NCBI RefSeq assembly: GCF_900199185.1
Contig: NZ_OBMI01000002.1
Location: forward strand, 124,001-188,000
Direction: 5' to 3'
DNA from: Sphingomonas guangdongensis
GTDB lineage: Bacteria > Pseudomonadota > Alphaproteobacteria > Sphingomonadales > Sphingomonadaceae
Length of the DNA: 64,000 nucleotides
Position 1 is the stretch's first letter; the number at the start of each line of letters is the position of its first letter. The translations under genes and the position numbers were made by a program. The notes below the pieces were generated by a model that did not search any database, was not told where the DNA came from, and saw only the letters and a list, made by a program, of their open reading frames with translations. Shown here one piece after another: positions 49,201 through 56,506 of this stretch.

Positions 49201-49554
49201 GCCCGGTCGCGTGCCTTCACCCGCATCGACCTCCACGCGGAGCAGGAGATCCCGACCTTCATCGGCAAGTCGCGGATCACGCTGTGGGCGGACATCGAGA
49301 ACCTGCCCAACCTCCTCAACTCCGATTGGGGTGGGCTGCGCCAGCTCGGCTTCCCGTACACCTCGGCGGCGGTGCAGGTCGCCTGCCTGAACGCCGCGGG
49401 CGCGCCCGTGTCGGGCGTGATCGGCAGCCCGACCAACCCGGTCAACGGCTGCGCCAGCTACCGCTACTCGTCGTACCGCGCGCCGACCGAGGCGGTGGTG
49501 AACACCAACAACTCGCTCTACCTGATCCGCGTCGGCGCGCGCTTCACCTTCTAA
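46285..49554 (+). CDS. Oar-like TonB-dependent receptor
   Basis: A 1089-residue outer-membrane receptor. Signal peptide (MRTAFFGGVALVALIAPIHA), then a carboxypeptidase-regulatory-like domain (TIRGNVTSGGAPVAGAEVVV, residues about 26-110), a plug (about 115-250), and a 22-strand barrel ending LIRVGARFTF with terminal Phe. It resembles Oar of myxobacteria and similar carboxypeptidase-domain receptors of sphingomonads; substrate is not known but may be a peptide or sugar. The ribosome-binding site AAGGGG lies 9 bases before ATG 46285. A sensor pair follows downstream. Confidence 0.93.
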   Translation: MRTAFFGGVALVALIAPIHAMAQETTSTIRGNVTSGGAPVAGAEVVVTHVPSGTRSTTTTTADGSFSASGLRVGGPFSVEVTSASGNATVSDILTTVGNDYVLPVELADAGSTDIVVTASSISGAGVTSDGPQTVLTARDISLVASVNRDVRDLARRDPFATLDLSNSRAVSFAGVNPRFNRFTINGVQVGDNFGLNSDANPTGRGPIPYDAIGQFSVSIAPYDIREGNFAGGSLNTVMKSGTNDFTGTGFYSLSTSDTQGKEIGSTRITLPEYRSETYGATLSGPIIRDKLFFMVSAERNTDPRPLSVADPALIPGFSPTTLSTIQGIANSARYGNYATGDFVSINDQKDEKIVGKIDWNIMDGQRLSVSYINAFETSTVANGTSTSATTPIASLASNYYTRSNLLRAGIVQLNSDWTDRLSTEARVLYRWTRVGQDSLLGTGYPQIRVCGDATSAGSTSQCSTGVTNYQFGPDNSRQTNQLFYDQWGGSFLARYEAGSHELRMFVEYNENRTYNLFLQNTAGFLYFDSVADFQSGTAGAYNLQVPVNGDINSVAADFKYGQYTFGFSDDWRVTDRLTITTGFRYDLFGQRDAPVFNQFFLQRFNFPNTQTYKGLDNFQPRVSFNWEATDWARLRGGVGIFGGGSPDIYLSNAFSNTGVLANAFTASTTNFGVIRSANGANTCSTGPAAVCTAVLNNVTTPALPQAAVNFLQTNTASLALSPTVAVAPDIHLPSVLKATFSADVNLFGFNVGGDFYYSDTLHSPAFTDLRGVPVGRLPDGRPRYTSVGGIGDANSDFVFYDETRGRSFLATARFDKQFDWGLSFGGSYTWADVKDVSPATASTAGSLYGQQPAVDPNFPVYGTSNDEIKWAFKYNIGFDHAFFGDYRTAIQLFGETRAGRRYSFTMQDPNGGRSPIFGTVGNNDRYLLYVPTSTTDALVSYDSTTTRDQLEGLINSTELRNFRGQVAPKNIARSRAFTRIDLHAEQEIPTFIGKSRITLWADIENLPNLLNSDWGGLRQLGFPYTSAAVQVACLNAAGAPVSGVIGSPTNPVNGCASYRYSSYRAPTEAVVNTNNSLYLIRVGARFTF

Positions 49555-49580
49555 GCGCCCTCGCCGCACCAGGCACCAGG

Positions 49581-49612
49581 ACGGCCGTCGCTCCACCCGG
49601 GGCGGCGGCCGT
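49581..49612 (+). terminator. Hairpin terminator after TonB-dependent receptor
   Basis: ACGGCCGTCG (49581-49590) pairs with CGGCGGCCGT (49603-49612) with one G-T, loop 12, followed by TCCCTTTG. Separates the receptor gene from the kinase gene, though 40 bases of leader remain. Confidence 0.65.
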
Positions 49613-49651
49613 TCCCTTTGCGCGGGGCCGCGCGCGCGCTAAGGAGCAGGC

Positions 49652-50746
49652 GTGCCGCTCGCGATCCTCTCCCGCCCGTTCTTCGAGCAGAAGAGCCGCG
49701 CCTTCTGGATGCTCCAGGCGGCGGGCTGGTCGGGCTATCTGCTGCTGCGCACGGTGGCGGGCATCTCCAACAGCTTCAGCGTGGAGGCGGTACTCACCTA
49801 CATCATCGAGGCGATTGTCGGGTACTGTCTGACGCTGCTGCTCTCGACGCTCTACGGCTACTACCGCCGCCTGCCGCGGATCAGCGCGGTCGCGCTCACC
49901 GTACTGACGCTGTTCGCCGCGACGCTCATCTACGCGGTCATCCAGGCGTTCAACTTCTCCTTCATCCGCAACGCCGACCCGACCGTCAGCTGGAGCCTGG
50001 TGATCGGCTCCTCCTTTCTCAGTTTTACGATGCTGGCGGGGTGGACCGCGCTCTACTTCGGGATCAACTGGTACCTGATCGTCGAGGAGCAGGTCGATCG
50101 GATGCGCCTGCTGGAGAGTGAGGCATCCTCGGCGCAGCTCGCTATGCTGCGCTACCAGCTCAACCCGCACTTCCTCTTTAACACGCTGAACTCGATCTCC
50201 ACGCTGGTGCTGCTGAAGCAGACCGAGCGGGCGAACGCGATGCTCAGCCGCCTGTCCGCCTTTCTGCGCTACACGCTCGCCAATGAGCCGACCGCGCATG
50301 TGACGCTGGTCCAGGAAGTCGAGACGCTGAAGCTCTATCTCGAGATTGAGAAGATGCGCTTCGAGGCGCGGCTGCGGACCAGTTTCGAGATCGATCCGCG
50401 GGTCGAGAAGGCTCTGCTGCCCTCGCTCCTGCTTCAGCCGCTGGTCGAGAACGCGATCAAGTACGCGGTCACCCCGCAGGAGGATGGCGCCGACATCGCG
50501 GTCACCGCTCGGCTCAGCGGGGAGCGGGTGCAGATCGCCGTATCCGACACGGGCCCCGGCTTGATCGGAACCAAAGGTCGGCCGACCCTTTCAACCGGGG
50601 TGGGTCTCGCCAATATCAGGGAGCGGCTGGCGCAGGCCTACGGGCCCGATCACCGCATCGACACGCGGTCGCGCCCCGGTGAGGGGTTCAGCGTGGAGAT
50701 CGAGATACCGCTCCAGATCGAGGACCGGCTGCGCGAGGCTGCATGA
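49652..50746 (+). CDS. LytS-type sensor histidine kinase
   Basis: A 364-residue kinase of the His_kinase (PF06580) type. Four membrane spans at the N-terminus (GWSGYLLLRTVAGI; YIIEAIVGYCLTLLLSTLYG; ALTVLTLFAATLIYAVIQ; FLSFTMLAGWTALYFGINWY), then the phospho-acceptor AMLRYQLNPHFLFNTLNSIS (His173) and an HATPase domain (PLVENAIKYAVTPQEDG; DTGPGLIG; GLANIRERL). GTG 49652 has AAGGAG 6 bases upstream. It is followed by its likely LytTR partner. The signal sensed is unknown; the preceding TonB receptor hints at a nutrient or envelope cue. Confidence 0.93.
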   Translation: MPLAILSRPFFEQKSRAFWMLQAAGWSGYLLLRTVAGISNSFSVEAVLTYIIEAIVGYCLTLLLSTLYGYYRRLPRISAVALTVLTLFAATLIYAVIQAFNFSFIRNADPTVSWSLVIGSSFLSFTMLAGWTALYFGINWYLIVEEQVDRMRLLESEASSAQLAMLRYQLNPHFLFNTLNSISTLVLLKQTERANAMLSRLSAFLRYTLANEPTAHVTLVQEVETLKLYLEIEKMRFEARLRTSFEIDPRVEKALLPSLLLQPLVENAIKYAVTPQEDGADIAVTARLSGERVQIAVSDTGPGLIGTKGRPTLSTGVGLANIRERLAQAYGPDHRIDTRSRPGEGFSVEIEIPLQIEDRLREAA

Positions 50747-50861
50747 ACTATCCGGTCGCCACCATCGCTCACCACTCCGCCGGAAGGGAAACCGGCGCTG
50801 GCGGGGATGAGGCGATCATTCGGGGGCGCCCAGTGATCAGACAAGAAGGCGCGAACACACG

Positions 50862-51665
50862 ATGACGATCCGAACCATCCTGGTCGATGACGAACCATTG
50901 GCGATCCAGGGGCTCGAGCTGCGGCTCCAGGGCTATGACGATGTCGAGATCATCGACAAGTGCCAGAACGGGCGGGAGGCGATCAGCGCGATCAAGACCC
51001 ACAAGCCCGACCTCGTCTTTCTCGACATCCAGATGCCCGGCTTCGACGGTTTTTCGGTGATCCAGGGGCTGATGGAGGTGGAGCCGCCCTTGTTCGTCTT
51101 CGTCACCGCCTACGGCGACCATGCGGTGAAGGCGTTCGAGGCGCAGGCGGTCGACTATCTGATGAAGCCGGTCGACGAGGCGCGGCTCGCCGACACGCTC
51201 GACCGCGTCCGCCAGCGCTTGTCCGAGAAGCGCGGTGCGGGCGAGATCGAGAAGCTGAAGGAAGTGCTGGCGGAGGTCGCCCCCGACGCCGCCGGGGTAA
51301 TCGCCGATGGCGGCGCGGACGCACCCTCCGCCAACCGCTTCGAGAAGCTGATCAACATCAAGGATCGCGGCAAGATCTTCCGCGTGGACGTCGATTCGAT
51401 CGAGGTGGTCGAGGCGGCGGGCGACTACATGTGCATCAAGACCGGCGACAACACGCTGATCCTGCGCCAAACCATGAAGGATCTGGAGAAGCGGCTCGAC
51501 CCGCGTCGGTTCCAGCGGGTCCACCGCTCGACGATCGTCAACCTCGACCTCGTCCGCCAGGTCAAGCCGCACACCAATGGTGAGTGCTTCCTGGTGCTCG
51601 AATCGGGCGGCCAGGTGAAGGTCAGCCGCTCGTACCGCGACGTCGTTGCACGCTTCGTTCACTAG
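50862..51665 (+). CDS. LytTR-family response regulator
   Basis: A 267-residue regulator. Receiver domain with acidic pocket DD (LVDDEP), phospho-acceptor Asp55 in DLVFLDIQMPGFDGF, and Lys in FVTAYGDHAVKAFEAQAVDY. A linker follows, then a LytTR DNA-binding domain (about 165-265; IEVVEAAGDYMCIKTGDNTL, RRFQRVHRSTIVNLDLVRQV). This domain binds direct repeats through beta strands. Encoded 115 bases after the LytS-type kinase, so a two-component pair. Targets not identified here; a self-regulated operon is typical. Confidence 0.94.
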   Translation: MTIRTILVDDEPLAIQGLELRLQGYDDVEIIDKCQNGREAISAIKTHKPDLVFLDIQMPGFDGFSVIQGLMEVEPPLFVFVTAYGDHAVKAFEAQAVDYLMKPVDEARLADTLDRVRQRLSEKRGAGEIEKLKEVLAEVAPDAAGVIADGGADAPSANRFEKLINIKDRGKIFRVDVDSIEVVEAAGDYMCIKTGDNTLILRQTMKDLEKRLDPRRFQRVHRSTIVNLDLVRQVKPHTNGECFLVLESGGQVKVSRSYRDVVARFVH

Positions 51666-51811
51666 GCGGCCTCCCAGGCCAGTCCCGTTATTGTACAGCA
51701 ACAGTCCTCCCCCGGCATGGTGGATGGACGCCGCACCGCGCGCCCGTTAGCCTGCAACTCATTGAAACGTCGCGGCTTGAGTCGCAGGCGAACGGGTGGA
51801 GGGGGCGGCGA

Positions 51812-52246
51812 ATGGCGGATCGGGCGGCGGATGCGGCGGCGAGCGAAGGCATCGCGACGATCAGCGCCGGGGTGGTGGTGACCGGAGAGGTCACGAGCGC
51901 GGTCGATCTCCAGATCGACGGCCAGGTCACCGGCGACGTGCACTGCGACACGCTCTACCTGGGCGAAAGCGGGGTGGTGAAGGGCAACATCCGCGCCGAG
52001 CGGATCCGCGTCTCCGGCACCGTGGACGGCAACATCACGGCCGGCGATCTCGCGGTCGAGGCCGCGGGTCGGGTGCGCGGCGACATCGGCTATGTCCGCC
52101 TGAAGGTCACGGCGGGCGCGGTGGTCGAGGGGACGCTGAAGCATCGCGGCAGCGATGCCGGCAGCGCCGTGACGGAGACCGCGCCGCTCAAGCTGGTCGA
52201 GAAGCCGGAGGCGGCCCCGCAGCCCCGCCGCGTCTTCGTCGACTGA
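51812..52246 (+). CDS. Bactofilin (polymer-forming cytoskeletal protein)
   Basis: A 144-residue protein of the bactofilin family. Short disordered N-terminus, then a right-handed beta-helix of repeated strands (ISAGVVVTGEVTSAVDLQID, GQVTGDVHCDTLYLGESG, VVKGNIRAERIRVSGTVDGN, and so on), then a charged C-terminal tail (EKPEAAPQPRRVFVD). Bactofilins form non-polar filaments used in stalk, cell-shape and chromosome organisation. The ATG at 51812 has GGAGGGGG upstream. No peptidase partner lies next to it in this window. Confidence 0.92.
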   Translation: MADRAADAAASEGIATISAGVVVTGEVTSAVDLQIDGQVTGDVHCDTLYLGESGVVKGNIRAERIRVSGTVDGNITAGDLAVEAAGRVRGDIGYVRLKVTAGAVVEGTLKHRGSDAGSAVTETAPLKLVEKPEAAPQPRRVFVD

Positions 52247-52269
52247 GCGGCCGGCAGCGATAGCCGGCG

Positions 52270-52653
52270 ATGATCGATCCGCCGCGGGACGCAGCGGAAG
52301 CGTTCGACCAGTTCGAGCGCCTGGCCCGTAGCATCGCGGACGGAGCGGCGCTGGTGCGATCGGACGGCGTGACCTGGTCGCAGGCACGCGATGCGCTGCT
52401 CGCCTCCGCCTTCCGCCCGGCGCTGCCAGGTTTCGTCTTCCAGTGCCTGTCGGTCTTCAAGTACCGCGAGTTCATCCTCCTCTACCATCCGGACCCGGGC
52501 GCGCGTCGCGCCTTCGTCGACCAGCTGCTCGATCCCGCGCGGCGGGTCCGTGCCGGGCTTGGGTCAGGAGCGGACGATCGCGGCTCTGCTCCTGCGGCCC
52601 CGCCGACCGAGCGGGATCCTCCACCCCGCGGCTCGCGCGAATGGATGCTCTAG
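52270..52653 (+). CDS. Hypothetical protein
   Basis: A 127-residue protein. The first about 95 residues have a protein-like pattern of helices (RDAAEAFDQFERLARSIADG; VTWSQARDALLASAFRPALP; GFVFQCLSVFKYREFILLYH; RRAFVDQLLDPARRVRAGLG), and the last about 30 are Pro/Arg/Gly rich. No family recognised. It follows bactofilin by 23 bases and overlaps the next gene by 13 bases in another frame, so it probably belongs to the same transcription unit. Confidence 0.55.
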   Translation: MIDPPRDAAEAFDQFERLARSIADGAALVRSDGVTWSQARDALLASAFRPALPGFVFQCLSVFKYREFILLYHPDPGARRAFVDQLLDPARRVRAGLGSGADDRGSAPAAPPTERDPPPRGSREWML

Positions 52654-53027
52654 GCGACGCATCGCCGGCGGTCGCCCGGCCGGGCAGGGTCCCCGCGCTG
52701 CTGTGCGCGGCCCTCGGCCACCGTCCGGACGGGCCGGCGATCTGGAACTCGGGCCACGGCTTTGCGCGCTGTAACCGGTGCGGCCGCGCGATCGTCCGCA
52801 CCATCGTCCATGGCTGGCGGCTGCCGCCCCCGGGCTACCGCATTCGCTGGCCCGATGACCTGCTACCCGCCTCCACTGCCGAGCCGCCCACCCCCGCCGA
52901 CCAGACGGCCGCGCGCGACTTCATGGCCGACCGGTCGATCGCGCCTGGCGCGCGGGCGTTCGACTTCGATACGGACTTCGGCCCGGCCGGCCGCCAGCAA
53001 TCGCCGAGGCGCCGCTCGACCCCTTGA
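52641..53027 (+). CDS. Small protein with zinc-ribbon-like CxxC
   Basis: A 128-residue protein. Near its centre CNRCGRAIVRTIVHGW, preceded by LLCAALGHRPDGPAIW, gives a C...H...C..C pattern like the DUF1660-type zinc ribbons seen in sphingomonad genomes. The remaining sequence is Pro/Ala rich at the C-terminus (TPADQTAARDFMADRSIAPG). It overlaps the end of the preceding gene (52641-52653). Function unknown; metal binding is inferred from the Cys/His spacing only. Confidence 0.6.
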   Translation: MDALGDASPAVARPGRVPALLCAALGHRPDGPAIWNSGHGFARCNRCGRAIVRTIVHGWRLPPPGYRIRWPDDLLPASTAEPPTPADQTAARDFMADRSIAPGARAFDFDTDFGPAGRQQSPRRRSTP

Positions 53028-53081
53028 GGCCTCCCCACGGAGGCTTGGGAACGGACGCGCGAAGTGCTAGGGCCCGCGCCC

Positions 53082-54944
53082 ATGCTCAACTTGAACGGCA
53101 TCACCGTGCGCCTGGGCGGGCGTACGATCCTCGACGGCGCGACCGCGGCGCTGCCGCCGGGCAGCCGCGTCGGGCTGATCGGGCGCAACGGCGCGGGCAA
53201 GTCGACGCTGGTGCGGGTGATCGCCGGGCAACTGGAGGCGGACGGCGGCTCCGCCGACATGCCGCGCGGCGCGCGCATCGGCTACATCGCGCAGGAGGCG
53301 CCCTCGGGTACCAAGACGCCGTTCGACACGGTGCTTGAGGCGGACATCGAACGCGCCAAGCTGATGGCGCTGGTCGAGACCGACGTTGACCCCGACACGC
53401 TCGGCGACACCTACGAGCGGCTGATTGCGATCGACGCCTATACCGCCCCGGCGCGCGCCGCACGCATTCTGCTCGGGCTCGGTTTCACCGAGGAGATGCA
53501 GGCGCAGCCGCTCGACAGCTTCTCGGGTGGATGGAAGATGCGGGTCGCGCTCGCCGCGCTCCTGTTCTCGCAGCCCGACCTGCTGCTGCTCGACGAGCCC
53601 TCCAACCACCTCGACCTTGAAGCGGTGATGTGGCTGGAGGATTTCCTCCGCGACTACCGCGCGACCATCGTCGTCGTCAGCCACGAGCGCGACTTCCTCA
53701 ACAACGTCGTCGACCACATCCTTCACCTGCAGGGCGGCAAGGTGACGCTCTACGCCGGCGGCTATGATGCCTTCGAGAAGCAGCGTGCCGAGCGGATGGC
53801 GCAGCTCGCGGCCGCCAAGGCCAACCAAGACGCGCAGCGCGCCAAGCTGCAGGACTATGTCGCGCGCAACTCCGCCCGCGCCTCGACCGCAAAGCAGGCG
53901 CAGAGCCGGATCAAGCTGCTCGCCAAGATGCAGCCGATCGCCGAACTCGCCAACGATCCGACGCTGTCGTTCGGCTTCCCGAACCCGAGCGAGCTCAGGC
54001 CCCCACTGATCACGCTGGACCAGGCGGAAGTCGGCTATGCCGCGACCCCGATCCTCAAGCGGCTGAACCTGCGCATCGATCCGGACGACCGCATCGCCCT
54101 TCTGGGCCGGAACGGCAACGGCAAGACCACGCTCGCGCGCCTGCTCGCCGCCCAGCTCGCGCCGATGGCGGGCGGGATGAGTGCGACCGGCAAGATGAGC
54201 GTCGGCTACTTCACCCAGTATCAGGTCGAGGAGCTCGACACCGACGACTCCCCGATCGAGCACATGACACGGACGATGAAGGGCGCGACACCTGCCGCCG
54301 TGCGCGCGCAGCTCGGGCGGTTCGGCTTCTCCGGTGACAAGGCGACGACCAAGGTCGGCAAGCTCTCGGGCGGGGAGCGCGCGCGGCTCGCGCTCGCGAT
54401 CATCACCCGCGACGCGCCGCACCTGCTGATCCTCGACGAGCCGACCAACCACCTGGACGTCGACGCGCGCGAGGCGCTGGTCCAGGCGCTGAACGACTAT
54501 ACCGGCGCCGTCATCCTGGTCAGCCACGACCGGCACATGGTGGAGCTCACCGCCGACCGGCTGGTGCTGGTCGGCGACGGCACCGCGCGCGAGTTCGACG
54601 GAAGCCTGGACGACTATATCGCCATGATCCTGTCGGGTGCCGACACCGCGGCGGACGCGCCCAAGCCGAAGAAGAAGGACAAGGCCGCGGCAGCGGCCGC
54701 GCGCGAGGCGGAGAAGGCGCTCAAGCAGCGCGCGCGGGAGGCGGAGGCGGAACTCGCGCGGCTGACCGAGCAGCGGACGAAGGTCGAGCGGGCGATGTTC
54801 GATCCGGGGACCGCCGACGCGAACCTCGCCAAGCTCACCATGACCGACCTGATGAAGCGCCGCGCCGACCTGTCCGACCGCATCGACGCGGCAGAGGCTG
54901 CTTGGATGGAGGCGAGCGAGGCGCTGGAGCGCGAGGCGGCGTAA
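53082..54944 (+). CDS. ABC-F family ATPase (Uup/YheS-like)
   Basis: A 620-residue soluble protein with two ABC nucleotide-binding domains and no transmembrane part. Walker A: GLIGRNGAGKSTLVRVIAGQ and ALLGRNGNGKTTLARLLAAQ; signatures FSGGWKMRVALAALLF and LSGGERARLALAIITR; Walker B with LLLLDEPSNHLDL and LLILDEPTNHLDV. The linker between them and a charged Lys/Ala/Glu-rich C-terminal coiled coil (AAAAAREAEKALKQRARE) are typical. ABC-F proteins act on ribosomes. ATG 53082; another ATG lies at 53064. Confidence 0.93.
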   Translation: MLNLNGITVRLGGRTILDGATAALPPGSRVGLIGRNGAGKSTLVRVIAGQLEADGGSADMPRGARIGYIAQEAPSGTKTPFDTVLEADIERAKLMALVETDVDPDTLGDTYERLIAIDAYTAPARAARILLGLGFTEEMQAQPLDSFSGGWKMRVALAALLFSQPDLLLLDEPSNHLDLEAVMWLEDFLRDYRATIVVVSHERDFLNNVVDHILHLQGGKVTLYAGGYDAFEKQRAERMAQLAAAKANQDAQRAKLQDYVARNSARASTAKQAQSRIKLLAKMQPIAELANDPTLSFGFPNPSELRPPLITLDQAEVGYAATPILKRLNLRIDPDDRIALLGRNGNGKTTLARLLAAQLAPMAGGMSATGKMSVGYFTQYQVEELDTDDSPIEHMTRTMKGATPAAVRAQLGRFGFSGDKATTKVGKLSGGERARLALAIITRDAPHLLILDEPTNHLDVDAREALVQALNDYTGAVILVSHDRHMVELTADRLVLVGDGTAREFDGSLDDYIAMILSGADTAADAPKPKKKDKAAAAAAREAEKALKQRAREAEAELARLTEQRTKVERAMFDPGTADANLAKLTMTDLMKRRADLSDRIDAAEAAWMEASEALEREAA

Positions 54945-54991
54945 GCAGAGGATCGGTTCAGAGAAGGCGCAAAGGCGTAAGTGAGTTGGTC

Positions 54992-55211
54992 CGCGTAGAG
55001 GCGCAGAGACGCGAAGCGGGTTCGAAGCACGCAGGTGCCAGCCCACCCACACCGTCACCCCGGACTTGATCCGGGGTCCATGGCTCCGCGGGCGCTGACT
55101 AGTGGCCCGAGCGGCAGCGCCAGCCAAAGGTCTCATTCCGGCTCAAGCCCGGATTGACGTGATTTGCTGAAGCGAACGACTGGACAAAGGGAACAACTCT
55201 GCGCCTCCGCG
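54992..55211. repeat. Outer inverted repeat flanking the 107-bp REP element
   Basis: CGCGTAGAGGCGCAGAG at 54992-55008 is repeated inverted as CTCTGCGCCTCCGCG at 55197-55211 (the central AGGCGCAGAG is exact). Between them lies the short REP element (55053-55159). Similar GGCGCAGAG stretches (AGAAGGCGCAAAGGCG) precede it. It may be a further repeat family split by insertion, or an independent pair. Confidence 0.5.
55053..55159. repeat. 107-bp REP element, short relative of the GIY-YIG element
   Basis: Left end CGTCACCCCGGACTTGATCC and right end GGCTCAAGCCCGGATTGACG are inverted REP-like copies. Next to the left REP, GTCCATGGCTCCGCGGGCGC matches the GIY-YIG element (GTCCATGGGTCCGCGCGCGC at 9802-9822), and the right arm ATTCCGGCTCAAG matches that element's right end, with GCGCCAGC before it in both. 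The interior has no gene. It looks like an internally deleted derivative of a 409-bp-type element. It lies between the ABC-F gene and the convergent DUF3297 gene. Confidence 0.75.
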
Positions 55212-55224
55212 GCTCTGCGCGAGC

Positions 55225-55497
55225 TTACTCTTCGTCCGCCCCGCCGCCGTCACCCTCGGCCGGCTGCTCGAACCAGGCCTCCACCGGCCCCGTCAGCTTG
55301 ATGGTCAGCGGCTGGCCGAAACGGTCGACCTTCTTCTGCAACTGGACGCGGATCCAGCTCTCCGAGATCGAATATTCCTCGACGTCGCGGCGCTCAACGC
55401 CCTTGAAGCGGATGCCAATGCCGCGGCGGAGCGCGTCCTCGTTGAAGTGTGGACTGCGCGGATTGTTCGACAGATGGTCGGGAGGCGTGTCGCTCAT
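55225..55497 (-). CDS. DUF3297 family protein
   Basis: A 90-residue protein. The core HLSNNPRSPHFNEDALRRGI then GIRFKGVERRDVEEYSISES and GPVEAWFE is the DUF3297 signature found mainly in alphaproteobacteria. The C-terminus is Gly/Asp/Glu rich. It probably is a small cytosolic protein; function unknown. The stop (TTA on the plus strand) lies 14 bases after the right arm of the 55197-55211 repeat. Starts at ATG 55497, 31 bases from the downstream terminator of the next gene. Confidence 0.85.
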   Translation of the reverse strand: MSDTPPDHLSNNPRSPHFNEDALRRGIGIRFKGVERRDVEEYSISESWIRVQLQKKVDRFGQPLTIKLTGPVEAWFEQPAEGDGGGADEE

Positions 55498-55527
55498 GGC
55501 CGCGCCCTTGCCCGATGCAGGTTCAAA

Positions 55528-55558
55528 AGAAAAGCGGCGCGGGGATCACCCGCGCCGC
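55528..55558 (-). terminator. Terminator for the minus-strand exported protein gene
   Basis: Perfect 10-bp stem GCGGCGCGGG (55534-55543) and CCCGCGCCGC (55549-55558), loop 5. On the minus strand the stem is followed by TTTTCTTTTG, a good U-tract. It is read in the minus direction after the stop at 55567. Confidence 0.85.
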
Positions 55559-55566
55559 CCTTGTCG

Positions 55567-55968
55567 TCAGCAGTAGCGGACGCGCACGCGGCGCCCGATA
55601 TACGGGTCATAGACCCGCCGAACGACACAGCGGTTGTACCCGCCGTAGTAGCCACCGCGGTTGTAGTAACCGTCATTGTAATAGCCGTCGTTGTAGTAGC
55701 GACGCGCGTAATAGCCGTCGTTCGGAAAGTATCCGCGGCGATCGTAGAAGCGATAGTCATAGTCGTAGCGCGGATCGTAGCGATCCCGCGACGTGAGCGC
55801 CGCGCCGATCGCGAGCCCTGCGATGCCGGCGACGATCGCGGTCCCGGTGTTGTCGCCGCGGTGGTGCCGGTACCGGCCCCAGCGCTGCGCCTCCGCCGGC
55901 GCCGCCACGGTCAGCGCCGATGCACCCAGAGCGACGCCGAGCGTCGCCTTCTTAAGCAAGTCACGCAT
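55567..55968 (-). CDS. Exported Tyr/Gly-rich protein with glycine-zipper span
   Basis: A 133-residue protein with a signal peptide (MRDLLKKATLGVALGASALT), a membrane-like glycine zipper (TAIVAGIAGLAIGAALTS) and a Tyr/Arg/Asp/Gly-rich tail with repeats YNDGYYNDGYYNRGGYYGGY, ending with VVRRVYDPYIGRRVRVRYC. Such glycine-zipper proteins (RcnB/YMGG-like) are common in sphingomonad envelopes; role unknown. The start ATG at 55968 has GAGGAGG 6 bases before it; upstream codons lack similarity. Confidence 0.75.
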   Translation of the reverse strand: MRDLLKKATLGVALGASALTVAAPAEAQRWGRYRHHRGDNTGTAIVAGIAGLAIGAALTSRDRYDPRYDYDYRFYDRRGYFPNDGYYARRYYNDGYYNDGYYNRGGYYGGYNRCVVRRVYDPYIGRRVRVRYC

Positions 55969-56104
55969 TCCAACCTCCTCCATACGCGCAAGGTCGAACT
56001 GGATGTACAACGCCGATTCGGCCGTGCTTGTTGCATCCGGTAGCGGTAAGCGGCTGAACTTGGCCGGAACCGGCCGTTTAGCGGACGTTCAGGCGAGGAG
56101 TGGG

Positions 56105-56506
56105 ATGGCGTACTGGTTGCTGCGGTCGGAGCCCGACGTGTACGGGTGGGACGACCTGGTCCGCGACGGCGGGACGGAGTGGGACGGGGTGCGCAACGCG
56201 ACCGCCCGCATCCATCTGAAGGCCATGCAGCCCGGCGACCAGGCAATCTTCTATCACAGCAACAAGGAGAAGGCGGCCGTCGGCGTGATGGAGATCACGC
56301 GCGCGTGGCGTCCCGACGGGCCGGACGACGCCTGGGCCTCCGTCGCGGTGAAGCCGGTCGCGAAGCTGCCGAAACCCGTGCCGCTCGCCACGATCAAGGC
56401 AGAGCCGCGTCTGTCCGACCTGATGATGATCCGGCAGTCGCGGCTGTCGTGCAGCGCCGTGACGCCGGAGGAATGGGCGGTGCTGATGGAGCTGGCGGGC
56501 GCGTGA
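56105..56506 (+). CDS. EVE domain protein
   Basis: A 133-residue PUA-like EVE domain. The start MAYWLLRSEPDVYGWDDLVR with the motif WDGVRNATARIHLKAMQPGD and FYHSNKEKAAVGVMEITRAW is diagnostic. EVE proteins bind modified bases in DNA or RNA; in eukaryotes and phages they read modified cytosines, in bacteria their role is mostly unknown. ATG 56105 has GAGGAG 7 bases upstream. Its stop overlaps the GTG start of the E1 gene (GTGA). Confidence 0.9.
   Translation: MAYWLLRSEPDVYGWDDLVRDGGTEWDGVRNATARIHLKAMQPGDQAIFYHSNKEKAAVGVMEITRAWRPDGPDDAWASVAVKPVAKLPKPVPLATIKAEPRLSDLMMIRQSRLSCSAVTPEEWAVLMELAGA

Noticed and set aside
47890..49596. 568-codon open frame opposite the TonB-dependent receptor
   Set aside because: Antisense frame without family features; the receptor frame is continuous and ends in a proper barrel C-terminus.
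50760..50800. GC-rich hairpin between kinase and regulator genes
   Set aside because: Only a short imperfect pairing with no U-tract; not convincing as a terminator or riboswitch.
53067..55136. 689-codon open frame opposite the ABC-F gene
   Set aside because: Shadow of ABC-F, running into repeat sequence at its start.
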